This document shows, in pieces, positions 12,837 to 24,967 of a stretch of DNA of 64,000 nucleotides (its first letter is position 1; each line of letters opens with the position of its first letter). The notes under the pieces are model-generated. The model searched no databases. It had not been told where the DNA came from and worked only from the letters and a program-made list of their open reading frames with translations. The translations under genes and the position numbers were made by a program. The stretch spans positions 51,537,701 to 51,601,700 of the forward strand of contig OY292275.1 of the NCBI GenBank assembly GCA_958496175.1, in the 5' to 3' direction. Source of the stretch: Sisyra terminalis. Lineage: Eukaryota; Arthropoda; Insecta; Neuroptera; Sisyridae.

Positions 12837-15800
12837 ATGTTTTGCAAATCGAACTGCTTTTGTGTTTGTGCTTTAGTGCTATGTGTTGTTTCTTACGGTA
12901 CCGTCTATGGATATTTGGAAGATGATAAACAGTCCCAATTTCTAACAGCTGGAATCAGTGACTCGGTGGCGTTTAATTGTGAATTGGACTTTCCCCACGA
13001 AATCGAAATTCCTTTCATCTTGTATTGGAATAAAGATGTGAGTGCATTACAAAATTGTCACCATCAAAAATAGTTTAATTTAAGCATAATGCAAATAGGG
13101 AGTCAATAGTGCAGTAATTGTTGAAATTATATCATATGCTAAGCGATTGATTAATGATTGTTCAATTAATACTTCCTCATTGGACTAGCATCAGGGTCAG
13201 CACCTTAATCAACTAATAAACTCCAAGGAATGCTGAAAAAATGTCCACTTATTACTATTTTATCAAGACTAATCAAGAATAGGTTAATTAATTTCATCAA
13301 CTTATTAATCATACCGATGTAATTCCCATGTTAAAATTTATAATTTTCTTATGGCAGATATTCACTTTAATTGGCTCGAAACTTAACGAACATAATTCAA
13401 ATCCACAAATGAGACAAAAATGATTTAGATGCTTTCTTTCTAATTCTTTAAAAAGAAAAATACTAAAATAAACATGCAAAACCTTTCCTTAAAACCTGCA
13501 TTAATAAAGAGGATAGATAAGCTTTATTACTTGCTTTTCAAAAAAAAAATAACACATATATTTAGATTAAAACATATTGTTTGAAATTATTTGATAAACA
13601 TTAAGGTCTTGGCATTAGAATTCCATAAACTTAGTAGGTAAATCTGTCAACTGATAAACATGTAATTTCCCTGGCATCATTTTTTTTATGTGAAACAATT
13701 ATTTAAAAATTAATACAACAAAATCAAAAAAATACTTTCGATTCTGAACGAAAAAATGTGTAAAATACTGAATATAAAGTTATTTTTATTTTTTATTGTA
13801 ACTTACTAAATCTACCTTGGCTTTTTAGAAACCACCTTTTATAAACTCTTAATAATATTAAATAAACTAACTTAATTTATTTTGCAAGACAATTCTGTAT
13901 TTTGAACCCAAAATTGATAAAGACTATTTCATTCTTTTGTATGGGAAATGGTGGCTTATAGAATCAAGTACGGTGGAATAACCGGCAATGGTTTCATAAC
14001 TTCTTAACTCTAATTGCGTTTATATTGTTCTTTGGTTTCAGTAAATTTGATAAAGTTGGTCCATTAAAAACAAAAAAATATCATTATATTTAGCTACAAA
14101 AGTTTTCACCAAAGTTGTAGAACTGAATTTATGCTTAGGCTGGCTATTTTGCAATCTATAGTTCATCTATTTTAAAATCTAACATCTTGTTTTAAGTACG
14201 AGTGATTAGTAGAACAAAAACTTTTTGTTTATAAACAATCCATTGCAAAAAAAAACATTAGATTGTCGTTAGGATTACCAAATTAGATGATTGTGTAAAT
14301 TTGGATTTGGACTTTCAAAAACTAATTTATACCTACTACAGAAAACTACAGAATTTAACTATAGAAAAGAAATCAATAATTTCAGTTTAGGGTTCTCTAC
14401 TTTATTAATCCGATACTGCTTACGTATTTATCTATAATTAAGAGTAAGGAAGAGCTTTTTAATTTAAGAAATTGTATATTTGCTGTAAAAGCATAAAAAA
14501 ATAAGCAAATATTATTACTTAAAATTTGAAAATTCGGCTGTTTTGGTTATAAGGTACTTAATACATAATTTTAATCGGATCGTTCAAGTAATCAAATATT
14601 AAGTGGCACTATAATGCTATAAAAACACCTCACGAAAAGGAAGTGCTTTTCATTTCAACTTTTATTCATATTTCTTTCAAAAATGATTGTAAATTAATTT
14701 AGTTACATAATATCAATTATAGTTTAGTATTAATTATATATGGTGAACTTCTTTTTAAAGATATGTCCAGTGGCAGATTTAGATTCGATACAACCCTAGG
14801 CTTCATTCGATATGCCGCCTTTGTTGTTCCATAACAAGATGGTTGTAAAGATTAAACATCTAATTTTTATATATTTAAATCATGATTCAATTTTAACAAA
14901 AGCTCCTATGAATTAATATATATTATTAATTTGTTATATATAATTTATTAATTTTAATTGTATTTTTAAAATATTTATATTAATCACAGCTTTTTTCTAA
15001 CTATCATTTATAATATAAAATTCTTCTTTCTATCCTTGGTTCGCGCGAAAACATCGATTATATGATCGTAATTAATTTTTTGCACTAATTGAAGTTTAAT
15101 AGATAATAACACCAGGGCATTAAGTAAATATTGGACCACACTGCACATTAGTAGCTATTTATTCTTTCCAGGATGGAAAAAGATCTTTCTCCTGAACAGT
15201 TTGGTACTGGGATTCAAAAAATGCACTGAGCAATGCTAACATTAGGGTACACATGTCGAAGATTCCGTGATATAATTTATTCCATATACTTTTGGATATT
15301 TTCAGTATTGAATCTTTAAGAAGTTAATGTAAGGGAATACATTCATTTACGAAGGTCTCTTCTAAATCGTAAGCATACTAGATTGTTTAAGATAAGTACG
15401 ATGTATTTTGACTACTAGAGTTCATATAGGACTTTAAATATTCCGATAAAAAGGATGAATTTAGTAAAAAGTTCTATGATTCTTAAAAATTTATAAGGAT
15501 TTTCATTTTTTTCTAAATGTCCCCGGAATGGCAATTCTCTATTTACCAGTGATTTAACTATTGAAAAACGTGATATGGTAAATTGGAAAGTAAATTTTAT
15601 AAAAAAATGTTTATTATACTTTATTGAAGATATCCCTTACATTCACAGAGAAACTTATACAAATCAATTTTTGAATTTGAATTGTCCCTACATTCTTCAC
15701 TTTTGAAATTTTGGCGATTTGAAAATTATGCCACGACTAAAACCATGCCGTCCTAGGTCCGGATATGACTTATAGTAACGCTTAAATTATTCATTTTTTT

Positions 15801-18800
15801 TCAAATTACTAAGCATAGTTTTTAGCTAAGTATTAAGCAAGATTTATAAGATCCACAACAATAAAGATTTTTAAAAAGGAACCTCCCTTTTCATAATTTT
15901 AAGTTTCATTATCCTAAATTAAATTAAGTATTTTACTTGGAAACATTCTCTCAACGAGAACTATCATCTTGAACAATTATTTTAAATAGCTTTGAATTGA
16001 ATTCACTAAAATAGTTTTGTTCTTATTTAAAGAAAACGAGTATTATATTCTTGTATCGAGAAAATTTTTAATATTACTCGATACGGGTTTTTAATAATTC
16101 TAGAGTCGCTAAAAACCCTCGCAGATATTAAGTGTCGATAAATAACAACAAACAAAAATGAATACCTACCTAAATTAAAGCTTTAAGTTAATAATTTATT
16201 TCATTAGCAACATTTCCCCATCCCCAAATCCTACACATTTTCCAAGTACAACGACACTTTGAACAGAAATTTCAAACTGGTCAAATTTGAAATGATTTAA
16301 TATTCAAAGCATCAATTTCCTCGTGAATATAAATTATAGAAAAAGTCTCTATTTAGATACGACAAGCAAAATATGCACACCGGAAAGAGTCGACCTAAAA
16401 TCGAGATAAATTCTTAATAGCTTTAACAATTACTAAATTACCAAGTTAAATTGTCACTGCTATTTATTTATACCTACTCATATTTGTCTGACATGTAAAC
16501 TAACTATAACAATAGAAAATTTCTCGTCTGCATCAGCTCTTATGCAAAACTTCTTCAAAATTTATAACCCCATTATTATTCAAGATTTTTCAATGATGGT
16601 CAATTCAAATTTTCTCATTAGCTCAAATCGATTTCTGTAAACAATTTTCTTACAATTGAAAATTGGTTTAAGCAGGTTTTCTTAATCGATTTGAGCAAAA
16701 CAAAAGTAGAATTTATAGAATTTATAAAGTCGATACTATTAAAGAAATGAAAAAAAAACAACAATAAGTATAAGTTGTTAATTGAATTAGAGAAATTAAG
16801 GAAGAGTTGAGGAAATTTTGACGCCGATGCAATTATGATTTGTTCAAGTCTTATTCTCACTTAGTTTAGTTCTTTTTATGTTTTTAAAAATGTAATATGT
16901 AATTAATGAATGGCTAAATGCTTTTGATAATTAGGTCATCGTTAATTCGATTAACCTTCTCGATCCACTGGAAGCGTTAATTTAATTGATCTATCAGTAT
17001 ATATGAGACATTTAGATATTATATTCTTTTGAAACCAGCATAAGTTTGTCTTTCATCAATTTTTATAACATTTATTACCCGAAAATTAAAAATACCATAT
17101 GACGTAACTAAAGAGATTTACCATTTTATTTTTATGTTACTGCTTTGTTCATTTCATTTTATATGGAGTAATAAAATTTGTTCTTTCCGTTAAAAATTAA
17201 TTCATCTATTTATTATTTTCGAATGACCAAGTAAATCTCCAAAACTACAGTAGTAAGAGTTTGAAAAAAATAACTTTTCTTGAAATTAAAAATAGAATAG
17301 TTCTTAAAAGGCTACTCTAGTTCTTTAGTAAAAACATAAATATTAGTTTATAGTTGAAAGAATATTTACATTTATTGTAATTTCAGAAAACAATTTGTTT
17401 ATTTATGTCGTATGTAAAAATTTATTTATCATTTTTTCGACTGAATAAAAAGCAGTTTTATTATCTCTATTTCATAATTTTCTTTTCAGTAGAAAAGAAA
17501 GGCTAAGTAAATTTCATTCCTTTCGAAGTCAAATTATCGGAAATACTTAATTAAAATAATTATGTCTATAAAACTCATATGAAATGAAAAAAGGCTACAG
17601 TACAAATTGTGGGTATGCAATATATTTTTTGAAAGATAAAATAAAAATATAGATATTGAATTAATGTATAAAAAACGTTCTTGATCTATTACTTTTAGAT
17701 ACATAGTGCAACCTTAATATAACGAATTCCTTGATTTAACGAATTTTTCGAACTACCTATAAAAGCTTAAGTAAAATATACGTTTACAATACGAATACAC
17801 TGATCAAAAACTTCATTATAGCGAAATCTTAATCAGTGCAGAATATGAATAGAAACTATTATTGACCTTTATTTAAGGAATTTCTTCAACTTCATAATGT
17901 ATCCTATAATTTATCTTCGCTTTATTTCACAATAATTAATGGCTCGACAGATATGGACACGTTAATTTCTTCATGATAATATAGTCGTTGTTGTTTATTC
18001 CTTAGCTAATATAAACACTACTGTTTTTTATTGTTGGTTGTTGTAAAGTTGTAATGGTTGCAAAACGAAAAAGATGTTCCATAAGTGTTGCAGAAAAACG
18101 GAAAATCATTAAGTATTATGACAATAATCCTACAAAGAAGAAAATATAAATCGCAAAAAAGTTTGAATTTCCCACTAATACACTGGCTACAAATATGGAT
18201 GCAAACGATACATTTTTTCAATCTTCGATTATCAATATATTCATGGTTGCACAATATTTTGATTGCTGAGACTATATACGAGAGGTATCACCTAACAGTC
18301 GTTGAAATATCCAATACTATTTGACGAGCCATGAATTAAATGCAAGACTTTAAAGACTTTATGCAAGCCAATTGAAATAAATAACTAGAAAAACAGTGAG
18401 GAAAATTTTTCAAAAATCAATTGAATACTTACGCCCTTAGTTAGCCCTGAGTAGGAACTAAATTTTTTAAAATATTGAAATATCAAAATATCTCAAAAAT
18501 ATAAGAATGTTGAATTTTGAGTAAATATTTAAATTTTGATTATTCATTCGCCAATTGCAATGAGTTTGAAATGCGCTTGCAAGTTGTTGCAAACGACAAA
18601 ATATAGCAAAAGCTTTGTTACTTAAGCACATATTTACGTACTAATATTATATTTTCCTTATATAGTTATAGTATTTCAATATCAAGTTTTGGCTAATAGC
18701 TTTTCTTTTGTTGCATTCTATTTATAATGTATCAATAATTAATTAACAATGATCTAGTTAAAGCTCACGAAACTTTGGCAAATTGTTCTTTACGATATTT

Positions 18801-21800
18801 AAAACAAATGTCTTAATGAGTATAAAGATCACCAATGGCTTTTTCGAGTTATTTTATATTAAAGTATAAACATATATTTAATTGACTGGCATATTCTATC
18901 TTTTAAAATCTGACAAAAGTTTAGAACTTGTACACAAAATAATCTAGAAACTATAATCTAGAAAGGGCCATAGGTGAAGCTTATTACGATATTTGTTCAG
19001 AATATTGAAAAGAATAATATGCCAAAGTTTGGTAAGATTTCACCAATAGGAAATTCTCATAAGGAAGGATCTAGGACCATAAACATGCTATACAACTATA
19101 TTGAGAAGATGTGTAGGTATCAGATCTATATCTAAGTTTAAAAAAAAAAATAAGTAAAAAAAAATCTAAAAAATAACGAAGCAGTTTGACCTAAAATATT
19201 TATACGATTTCGGGTTCAATAATGTCTTTTTGATAAAAAATAAACAACTGTAAAGCTTGATAAAATCTATAAATAATAATAACCATGAAACAATTTTGGT
19301 ACCCGGAAAATATTTTTTTTGTAACGACTGCTTCTAAAGTTGAACTTTCGTACGTTGTGTGGCGGGGGTAAAGAGCCGTTTTCTCATCGTGGTAGCAAGC
19401 GTGCGCGAAAGTAGAGAAACCGTGCGCGAAAGTAAATAACAGTGCGCAAAAGTAAAATAAATTGATACCTAAATAAACTTTGATAAGAAATAATTAATAT
19501 AGGTAATTATTTTGACTGTAGTTTAAACTAAAATGTTGTTTTTATTCATAAATTTTCTATAAATTATTCTTACTATAAAGTTGAAATTTTTCATATATAA
19601 ATAAAAATAATTAATTTCTCAATCTCTTTCTGTTGAACTTTAGAAGCAGTCGTTACAAAAAATTTTGTTCAATACTTATGCTTAAAGTGAGGTACCTAGT
19701 AGGACGAAATTGAGACACTTGCTAAAGAGACTGATCATACACAACTTGATCTCGTGTGCCTACCCCCACTCGTAGCTCGTGCATCAATTTCATCCTACTA
19801 GAAAACCTCACTTTACGCATACGTATCGAAAATAAATATTTTTAGTTACACCCATAATCTTAAAAATATATGGGATTTTAATATTTTTTCAAACAAACAC
19901 CTACGACATGGGGAAGAAGTAAATTAAAAACTATTTCCGCGCTTAATATTTAATGCCCTTGTAAAAAGAACTTTAGATAAATAGTTATAAATTTCAGACA
20001 TATTTTATAACTATTTCGCGGAAGTATTTTTCCATAACTTAATAAACTTAATATACCTATGTTCAATGAAGTAAACAATGAGCGCTTTGTTAATTCTAAT
20101 ATAATGCTTTGAGCAATGCATTCATATCTTATAGTAGCACGTATGTTTCCATTCAAGAAGATATTAGCCAATGGGATTGCGTGATTTCAAAATGTTCATT
20201 TGTTTTGATTATTGAAATTTTGAAAATTTCACAAAACCACTCCCTCACTCAATGCTTTATACATTTACGAACACGTATAGGCAAATATGCGTTATGTGCT
20301 TTGACGTCATTAGGTCCTTATCAATACATGAATTATAATTAAAGAATTAAATTTAAATTTTTTTTAAGAAAGACAGCACTCATTTTAAATTCAGTTTGTA
20401 TAACTGTAAAAAAACATTTATTAAAGCCAAAAGAAAAAGAAACAATATAGTGAGAGTAAATATTTCAATTAATTGTACTAATATAGTTTTGAAATTGTCA
20501 AATAAAAATCAAATAAAACACATTCCTGATAACTTTTAAGAAAATTGTGGGAAAAACCATATGTAATACATATTAACATACCAAAATTATTTTCTTTTCT
20601 GCGGATATTCGGTATTTGTCCTTATTCAGATTAAACAAGACCATTAAAGATTAGGCACGAAAGTGGGTTTTTATTTATTTTTTTCACAAGTACTTCTAGA
20701 ATCTTAATATTTTATTAATACCTAAATATATCTTAAATATAATTGAAATTCAGGAGGAAAAGAAATCTTTATATAAAATTTTCTTATTGTTTAAAAATTA
20801 ATTATGCATTATGCACCTCGAACCTCATTATTTTGTGATGAACTGTAAATAACTTCATATTCTCAAATTTGAATAAATATTCAAATTAGTGACTTAATGG
20901 CCACAATTTTTTAAATATGTAATTGAAAATTTAAAAGAATTTTAATTGGTTAATTATTGAATTTCAAAAAAAAAAATCAACAATTATGTTTATTATTCTT
21001 TAACGTTTTTACCAATGTTTAGCTTATTGCATAATAAGTTTTTCAATTTTTTAAAATTTTCAGAAAAACGAAATATTTTCTTACAACAATGGTGTCGTCG
21101 CTATTTCTGAGGCATATCAAAGCCGCATAACCCTTATGAATTCCGGTCGAAACGGTTTCGGAAAAGGTTCCATAAATCTAACGAATATTCGAGAATCCGA
21201 TACTGGATGGTATGAGTGTCGCGTCGTTTTCCCAAACCGGACTCCAGTTTCCCGAAATAATGGCACATGGTTCTACCTAACAGTGGACGGTATTTTTTTT
21301 TAAAAAAAATTGAAATGCTTTTCTTAACTTTTATGATTGTAGGGGCAAATTTATTGGCGATTCCGCCAATGAATCAAACAATCCTCGAAGGTGACGAAGC
21401 TCATTTTCCTTGCGTAACCAAAAGCCCTGAAACTTCGGTCGCGTGGTTCAAAGATGGAGTTCCGATTCAAGACTTTAATGATTTGAGCCATAGGTCATGG
21501 ATGGCAGAAAATGGATCGTTGACTATAAAACCGACGGCAATGGGGGATTTTGGCGAATATCAATGTGAAGCTATCAATGAGCAAGGCGAAAGACAAACAG
21601 CGAAAGCTTATTTGAATGTTCAATGTTAGTCTATTTATGTAATATTTTTTCGCAAAGCTTTATTTATTGATTTTTTTAGATAAAGCGAAAGTTATTTATG
21701 CTCCTCGCGAAGTTTTCTTTGCTTATGGACGTCCAGCCATCTTAGATTGCCATTACCACGCAAATCCTCCGTTAACCAACCTAAGATGGATGAAAGATGG

Positions 21801-23127
21801 TTATCTATTTGATCCTTACAATGTCCAAGGTGTATTTTATCGGAAAAACGGAAGTCTTTATTTCAACAAAGTTGATGATTCCCATAACGGGCACTACTCT
21901 TGTACACCTTACAATGATTTAGGAACGGCAGGTCCGTCCCCTTTAATTCTTGTGGTTGTACGAAAACCTCCAATTTTCACAGTGAAACCCCATAATTTAT
22001 ATTTGAAAAAATTGGGAGAAACTGTCGATATGCATTGTGATGCGATTGATGGAGATGGAATCCACAAACCAGAAATAACCTGGGAAAGAGTAAGACTAAT
22101 GGGTGAAAGTTACCTTACTTAAGAACAATCCAAGCTTATTTTATATTTTATTTCAGAAAGACCAACTTCCACTTCCCACTGATAGGTATATTATTCAAGG
22201 TGGTAACATCAGCATCGAACAAATCCAAGAAGACGATCGCGGTCTTTACGAATGTAAAGCTTCGAATGAAGCAGCGACAATTTCAGTTGAGACCGAGCTT
22301 ATGGTCGAGAATATTGCTCCACGGGCCCCGTATAATTTAACTGCAAATAGTACACAAAATTCGGTTACTATTCGGTGGGTTCCTGGTTACATTAGGCCTT
22401 ATTTGGAATATAGTATCTGGTATCGACCAACAGACACTGCCGAATGGAGAACAATGCGAATTTTATCACGAAAAACTACTGAAGGTGTTATTACAAATTT
22501 GTCACCAAATCGCGAATATGAATTTATGGTTTTGAGCCAAGATAAACACGGAGATGGAATGTTCAGTAAAGCTTTACGTATCTTTACAAAAAGCGATGGA
22601 AACGACAGTGAAGAGTTTCGAAGCACAATTGGAGCTTTTCAACAAATTGGACCTCCGATCAATCTCAATATTCACCTAACCGATGAGGGTTATTTGGTCA
22701 CTTGGGACCCTCCAAGTTTTGGCCGCGATAGTCTACGAAAATATATCGTTCAATGGACTCAAGGACCCAGAGAAAACTTAGTCGGTACCGCTGAAACTAA
22801 AAACAACTACTACGTTGGTTCGTATTTAGTTAGTACTCAAAATCTTTTCAACACCAAATAACTTTCCTTAATTTTTTAGTTTCTAACTTGGATGAAGATG
22901 AAACTTACCATTTTCAAGTTATGGCCATTTCTGCCAACGATTATGAGGCTGGAAGTTCTAAGTATGTTTTAACCATTCCAGCATATAAAAAAATCAAAGC
23001 TATTTCAATTGGAATTGTAATTGCGATCGTTATTCTTGGTTCCGCTTTGGCAGCGGTATTTTATGCACGGAAAAAATGGTGTTTAGAGTACACTCAAGAA
23101 GGAAATGGAAAAGCGATAAACAGTTGA
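12837..23127 (+). CDS. bdl: Borderless/Turtle-type Ig-FN3 cell adhesion protein
   Basis: Predicted 675-aa type I membrane protein from six exons: 12837-13037, 21064-21289, 21343-21624, 21680-22089, 22157-22817, 22880-23127. Every junction has GT/AG ends and compatible phase (0,1,1,0,1). The start has an in-frame TGA 15 codons upstream and an A at -3. Domains in order: signal peptide (1-25), Ig1 (Cys48-Cys119, DTGWYEC), Ig2 (Cys166-Cys217), Ig3 (Cys260-Cys311), Ig4 (Cys356-Cys406), FN3 at about 428-525 and 548-632, transmembrane helix at about 634-655, then only 20 cytoplasmic residues starting ARKKW. This architecture fits insect Borderless, the partner of Turtle in Drosophila photoreceptor axon targeting; Turtle itself has five Ig domains and a long tail. 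Homophilic adhesion is inferred from the family. The donor of exon 5 (GTTCGT) is weak. The gene symbol is the best match, not proven. Confidence 0.85.
14768..15761 (-). mobile_element. Decayed hAT transposon, copy 1
   Basis: Starts with CAGTGGCAGATTTAG and is flanked by GATATGTC (14760-14767) and GATATGAC (15762-15769), an 8-bp duplication with one mismatch, as hAT elements make. On the minus strand near 15220-15170 it reads PVPNCSGERSFS, the conserved block near the C-terminus of hAT transposases (hAT dimerisation region). Stops and frameshifts interrupt the frame. The right terminal repeat seen in copy 2 (61590-63134) is missing here. Confidence 0.75.
17705..18360 (+). pseudogene. pogo/Tigger-type element remnant
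   Basis: The left end (about 17705) reads GTGCAACCTTAATATAACGA, very close to the TIR of Tigger/pogo elements (CAGTG.AACCTCGATATAACGA). From about 18058 a plus-strand frame gives VAKRKRCSISVAEKRKIIKY and then KKFEFPTNTLAT, matching the N-terminal CENP-B-type helix-turn-helix of pogo transposases (EK..II...IAK.F.IP..T). A stop codon interrupts it at 18147 and the DDE domain is absent. This is a dead 5' fragment. Confidence 0.75.
19313..19665. mobile_element. Short inverted-repeat element (MITE-like)
   Basis: The left end at about 19313-19342 and the right end at about 19635-19665 are reverse complements sharing GTAACGACTGCTTCTAAAGT. The element is about 350 bp and non-coding. Inside are three copies of GTGCGCGAAAGTA (one with a single change) at 19401, 19422 and 19442. 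Confidence 0.8.
19401..19455 (+). repeat. Three short GTGCGCRAAAGTA repeats
   Basis: Copies start at 19401, 19422 and 19442 with spacing of 20-21 bp, in a GC-richer island inside an A+T-rich intron. They lie within the inverted-repeat element at 19313-19665. Confidence 0.75.
19673..19830. mobile_element. Second short inverted-repeat element next to the first
   Basis: Left arm 19673-19713 (ATACTTATGC..AAAGTGAGG..CTAGTAGGACGAAATTGA) and right arm about 19785-19828 are imperfect reverse complements, with a loop of about 70 bp that includes TACCCCCACTCGTAGCTCG. Non-coding and not assigned to a superfamily. Confidence 0.7.
19925..20310. repeat. Dispersed repeat, copy 1
   Basis: Shares CGCGCTTAAT, TTAGCCAATGGGATTGC and ATGTTCATTTGTTTTGA with the stretch 44055-44230, where the order is partly reversed. 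The two look like diverged members of one dispersed family. No coding content recognised. Confidence 0.5.
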
Positions 23128-23338
23128 AAATATTGCCTTGTTAATCACAATGTAAATACTTCCAAAAATCATTATCATGCCAGTGTTTTTAGTCGAAGGT
23201 TTAAACTATTTTAATTCCAATCTCTGTTCGTAAATGTAAAGAAAATAATTTTTATTTGAAATGTATTTTGATAGGAAATATATATTGTATAATTTTTGAA
23301 TATTGAAAGAATTTTGTGTTGATATTTATCTACGAGTA

Positions 23339-23385
23339 AATAAAATAATATAAAATTAATTAGTGGTCATATTTGAGTCAATAAA
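23339..23385 (+). terminator. Candidate poly(A) signals of the Borderless-like gene
   Basis: AATAAA words occur at 23339-23344 and 23380-23385, 210-260 bp after the stop codon at 23127. In such A+T-rich DNA the hexamer is common, so this is only the best-placed candidate. Confidence 0.4.
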
Positions 23386-24906
23386 ACATTCGAAAAATTA
23401 ATGCTAAAAATAAGCAAATCGTAACATTTATTACCCATTACTATTGTGATATTTAACGACTTTTATTACTAACCATAATTTCAGAAATAATATTTTATAT
23501 TCTATTTTTTTTTTTGGAAACCAATCCCAGATATATGTACCTGAATAAAGCGGAAATTTAATACACCATTTGGGATACCATCCTTTTAAAAATGTGTCTT
23601 AGAAGTGTGTCGTTAAATTATAAATAACGAAGGATAAAAACTTTCAGAATGATTGCTTCCATGAACCATTACTTTGCATTTCGACAATTAGATTTAATTT
23701 ATTCGTTGGTATTTTGCTAACTTTGTTCCATTAATAACTGCAGTTTAAGAATCATATTAATAAAACAAACGTTATGACATTGACATGTTTTAATTTCTTT
23801 CAATTTCTTTTTGAAAATTCCAGTTTGATTGAGCCGGAGATTAATGAAGATCCATTTATTGCTTGAATTAAATTATTCATCATAGCATTTATACTATTAC
23901 TTAAAAGAAGCTAATGGACCCCGTGGATTTCTAAATTTGCTTATCTTTTACGCAGCCCACATTACATGAACATATTCAAAGCATTTAAAGTAATGGTAGA
24001 CGTATATTATTGAATTTGTAGTTATTCTGCTTGTTATGTTGATAGATTCACCTATTATATATAACTTTTCTGAAAATTTGAATAAAACATAAGTTTTAAA
24101 AACAATTACAGTCATTACAACAAAATAAATACCTACTCTTTTTGTTTTGAAGATTTGGCTAAAACGGTCAAAAGCACATGTATTATTTGACTTAGCATTT
24201 TTTTTTAAATAAATAAAATCCCACGTAGAAATTAATATAAAACAATTTAAATTTTTATAACATTTGAAAAAATATTGTTAAAAAATAAGCGAAATAAGTA
24301 AAAAAATAAATAATCATGACTCACAAAAAATGCTGGAATTATATTTTTTTACATATTTATATTATTCAAGAACGCTTTGAAAAGAAAAAGTATAAGAAAT
24401 TATAGTTGAAAATTTAAAAATTACGCTGCTGTTTTAATGTATACAATAATATTACCACTTACTGCTTAGTTTTAATTTTATTTACAACATTAGCTATTAG
24501 AATCTTAGTCCTCCAGCCCAATTGAATGCCAAAGGGTAGTAAAGAAAAATTTCAATACGAATACTAAGAAGAACTTCTTCAATTTCCATTTAGGCTCTCG
24601 GTATCTTTCTATGGGGTTTTAATTTGGAAAACTCTTATATGATAACTTTATATCGGTTTATCTATTTTACTTTCGCCCTTCAAAAAATTGGACAGCAAAT
24701 ATGTTTTAGAGCCTTGTTAATTAAGTAAAATTGTGATTTTCCTCAAACTCACCTACAGAAAAAAAAAACGTTAACTTAAATTTATTGTTCCGTGGTATAA
24801 ATTTTATGGCAAAATTGATTTTAATTATACAGATGGAGATTATCTTCAACAAAGAAAAACCATAGTCTGTAGCACCATTTGTCAAATACTGATATTCAAA
24901 AATATT
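23386..24906. other. Intergenic DNA between converging genes
   Basis: Lies between the 3' ends of the Borderless-like gene (plus) and lipase A (minus). No gene or clear repeat was seen. Several poly-A and poly-T runs. Confidence 0.45.
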
Positions 24907-24967
24907 TTTATTACAAAATTAATGCAAATTATTTACATAAAACAGAAATGACTAAAACAAATTGTTA

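Larger units (their letters stand above)
13038..21063 (+). other. 8-kb first intron of the Borderless-like gene
   Basis: It starts at GTGAGT (13038) and ends at TTTTCAG (21063). It separates the exon for the signal peptide and first half of Ig1 from the rest. Its content is mostly A+T-rich DNA with transposon remnants listed separately (hAT at 14768-15761, pogo at 17705-18360, inverted-repeat elements at 19.3-19.8 kb). No further coding exon was recognised within it. Confidence 0.75.

Noticed and set aside
12641..12847. A 68-codon minus-strand frame overlapping the 5' end of the Borderless-like gene
   Set aside because: It contains no recognised domain and lies opposite leader sequence and the first codons, where higher GC content lengthens frames by chance.
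22399..22626. A 75-codon minus-strand frame
   Set aside because: It is the shadow of the fibronectin III exon on the plus strand.
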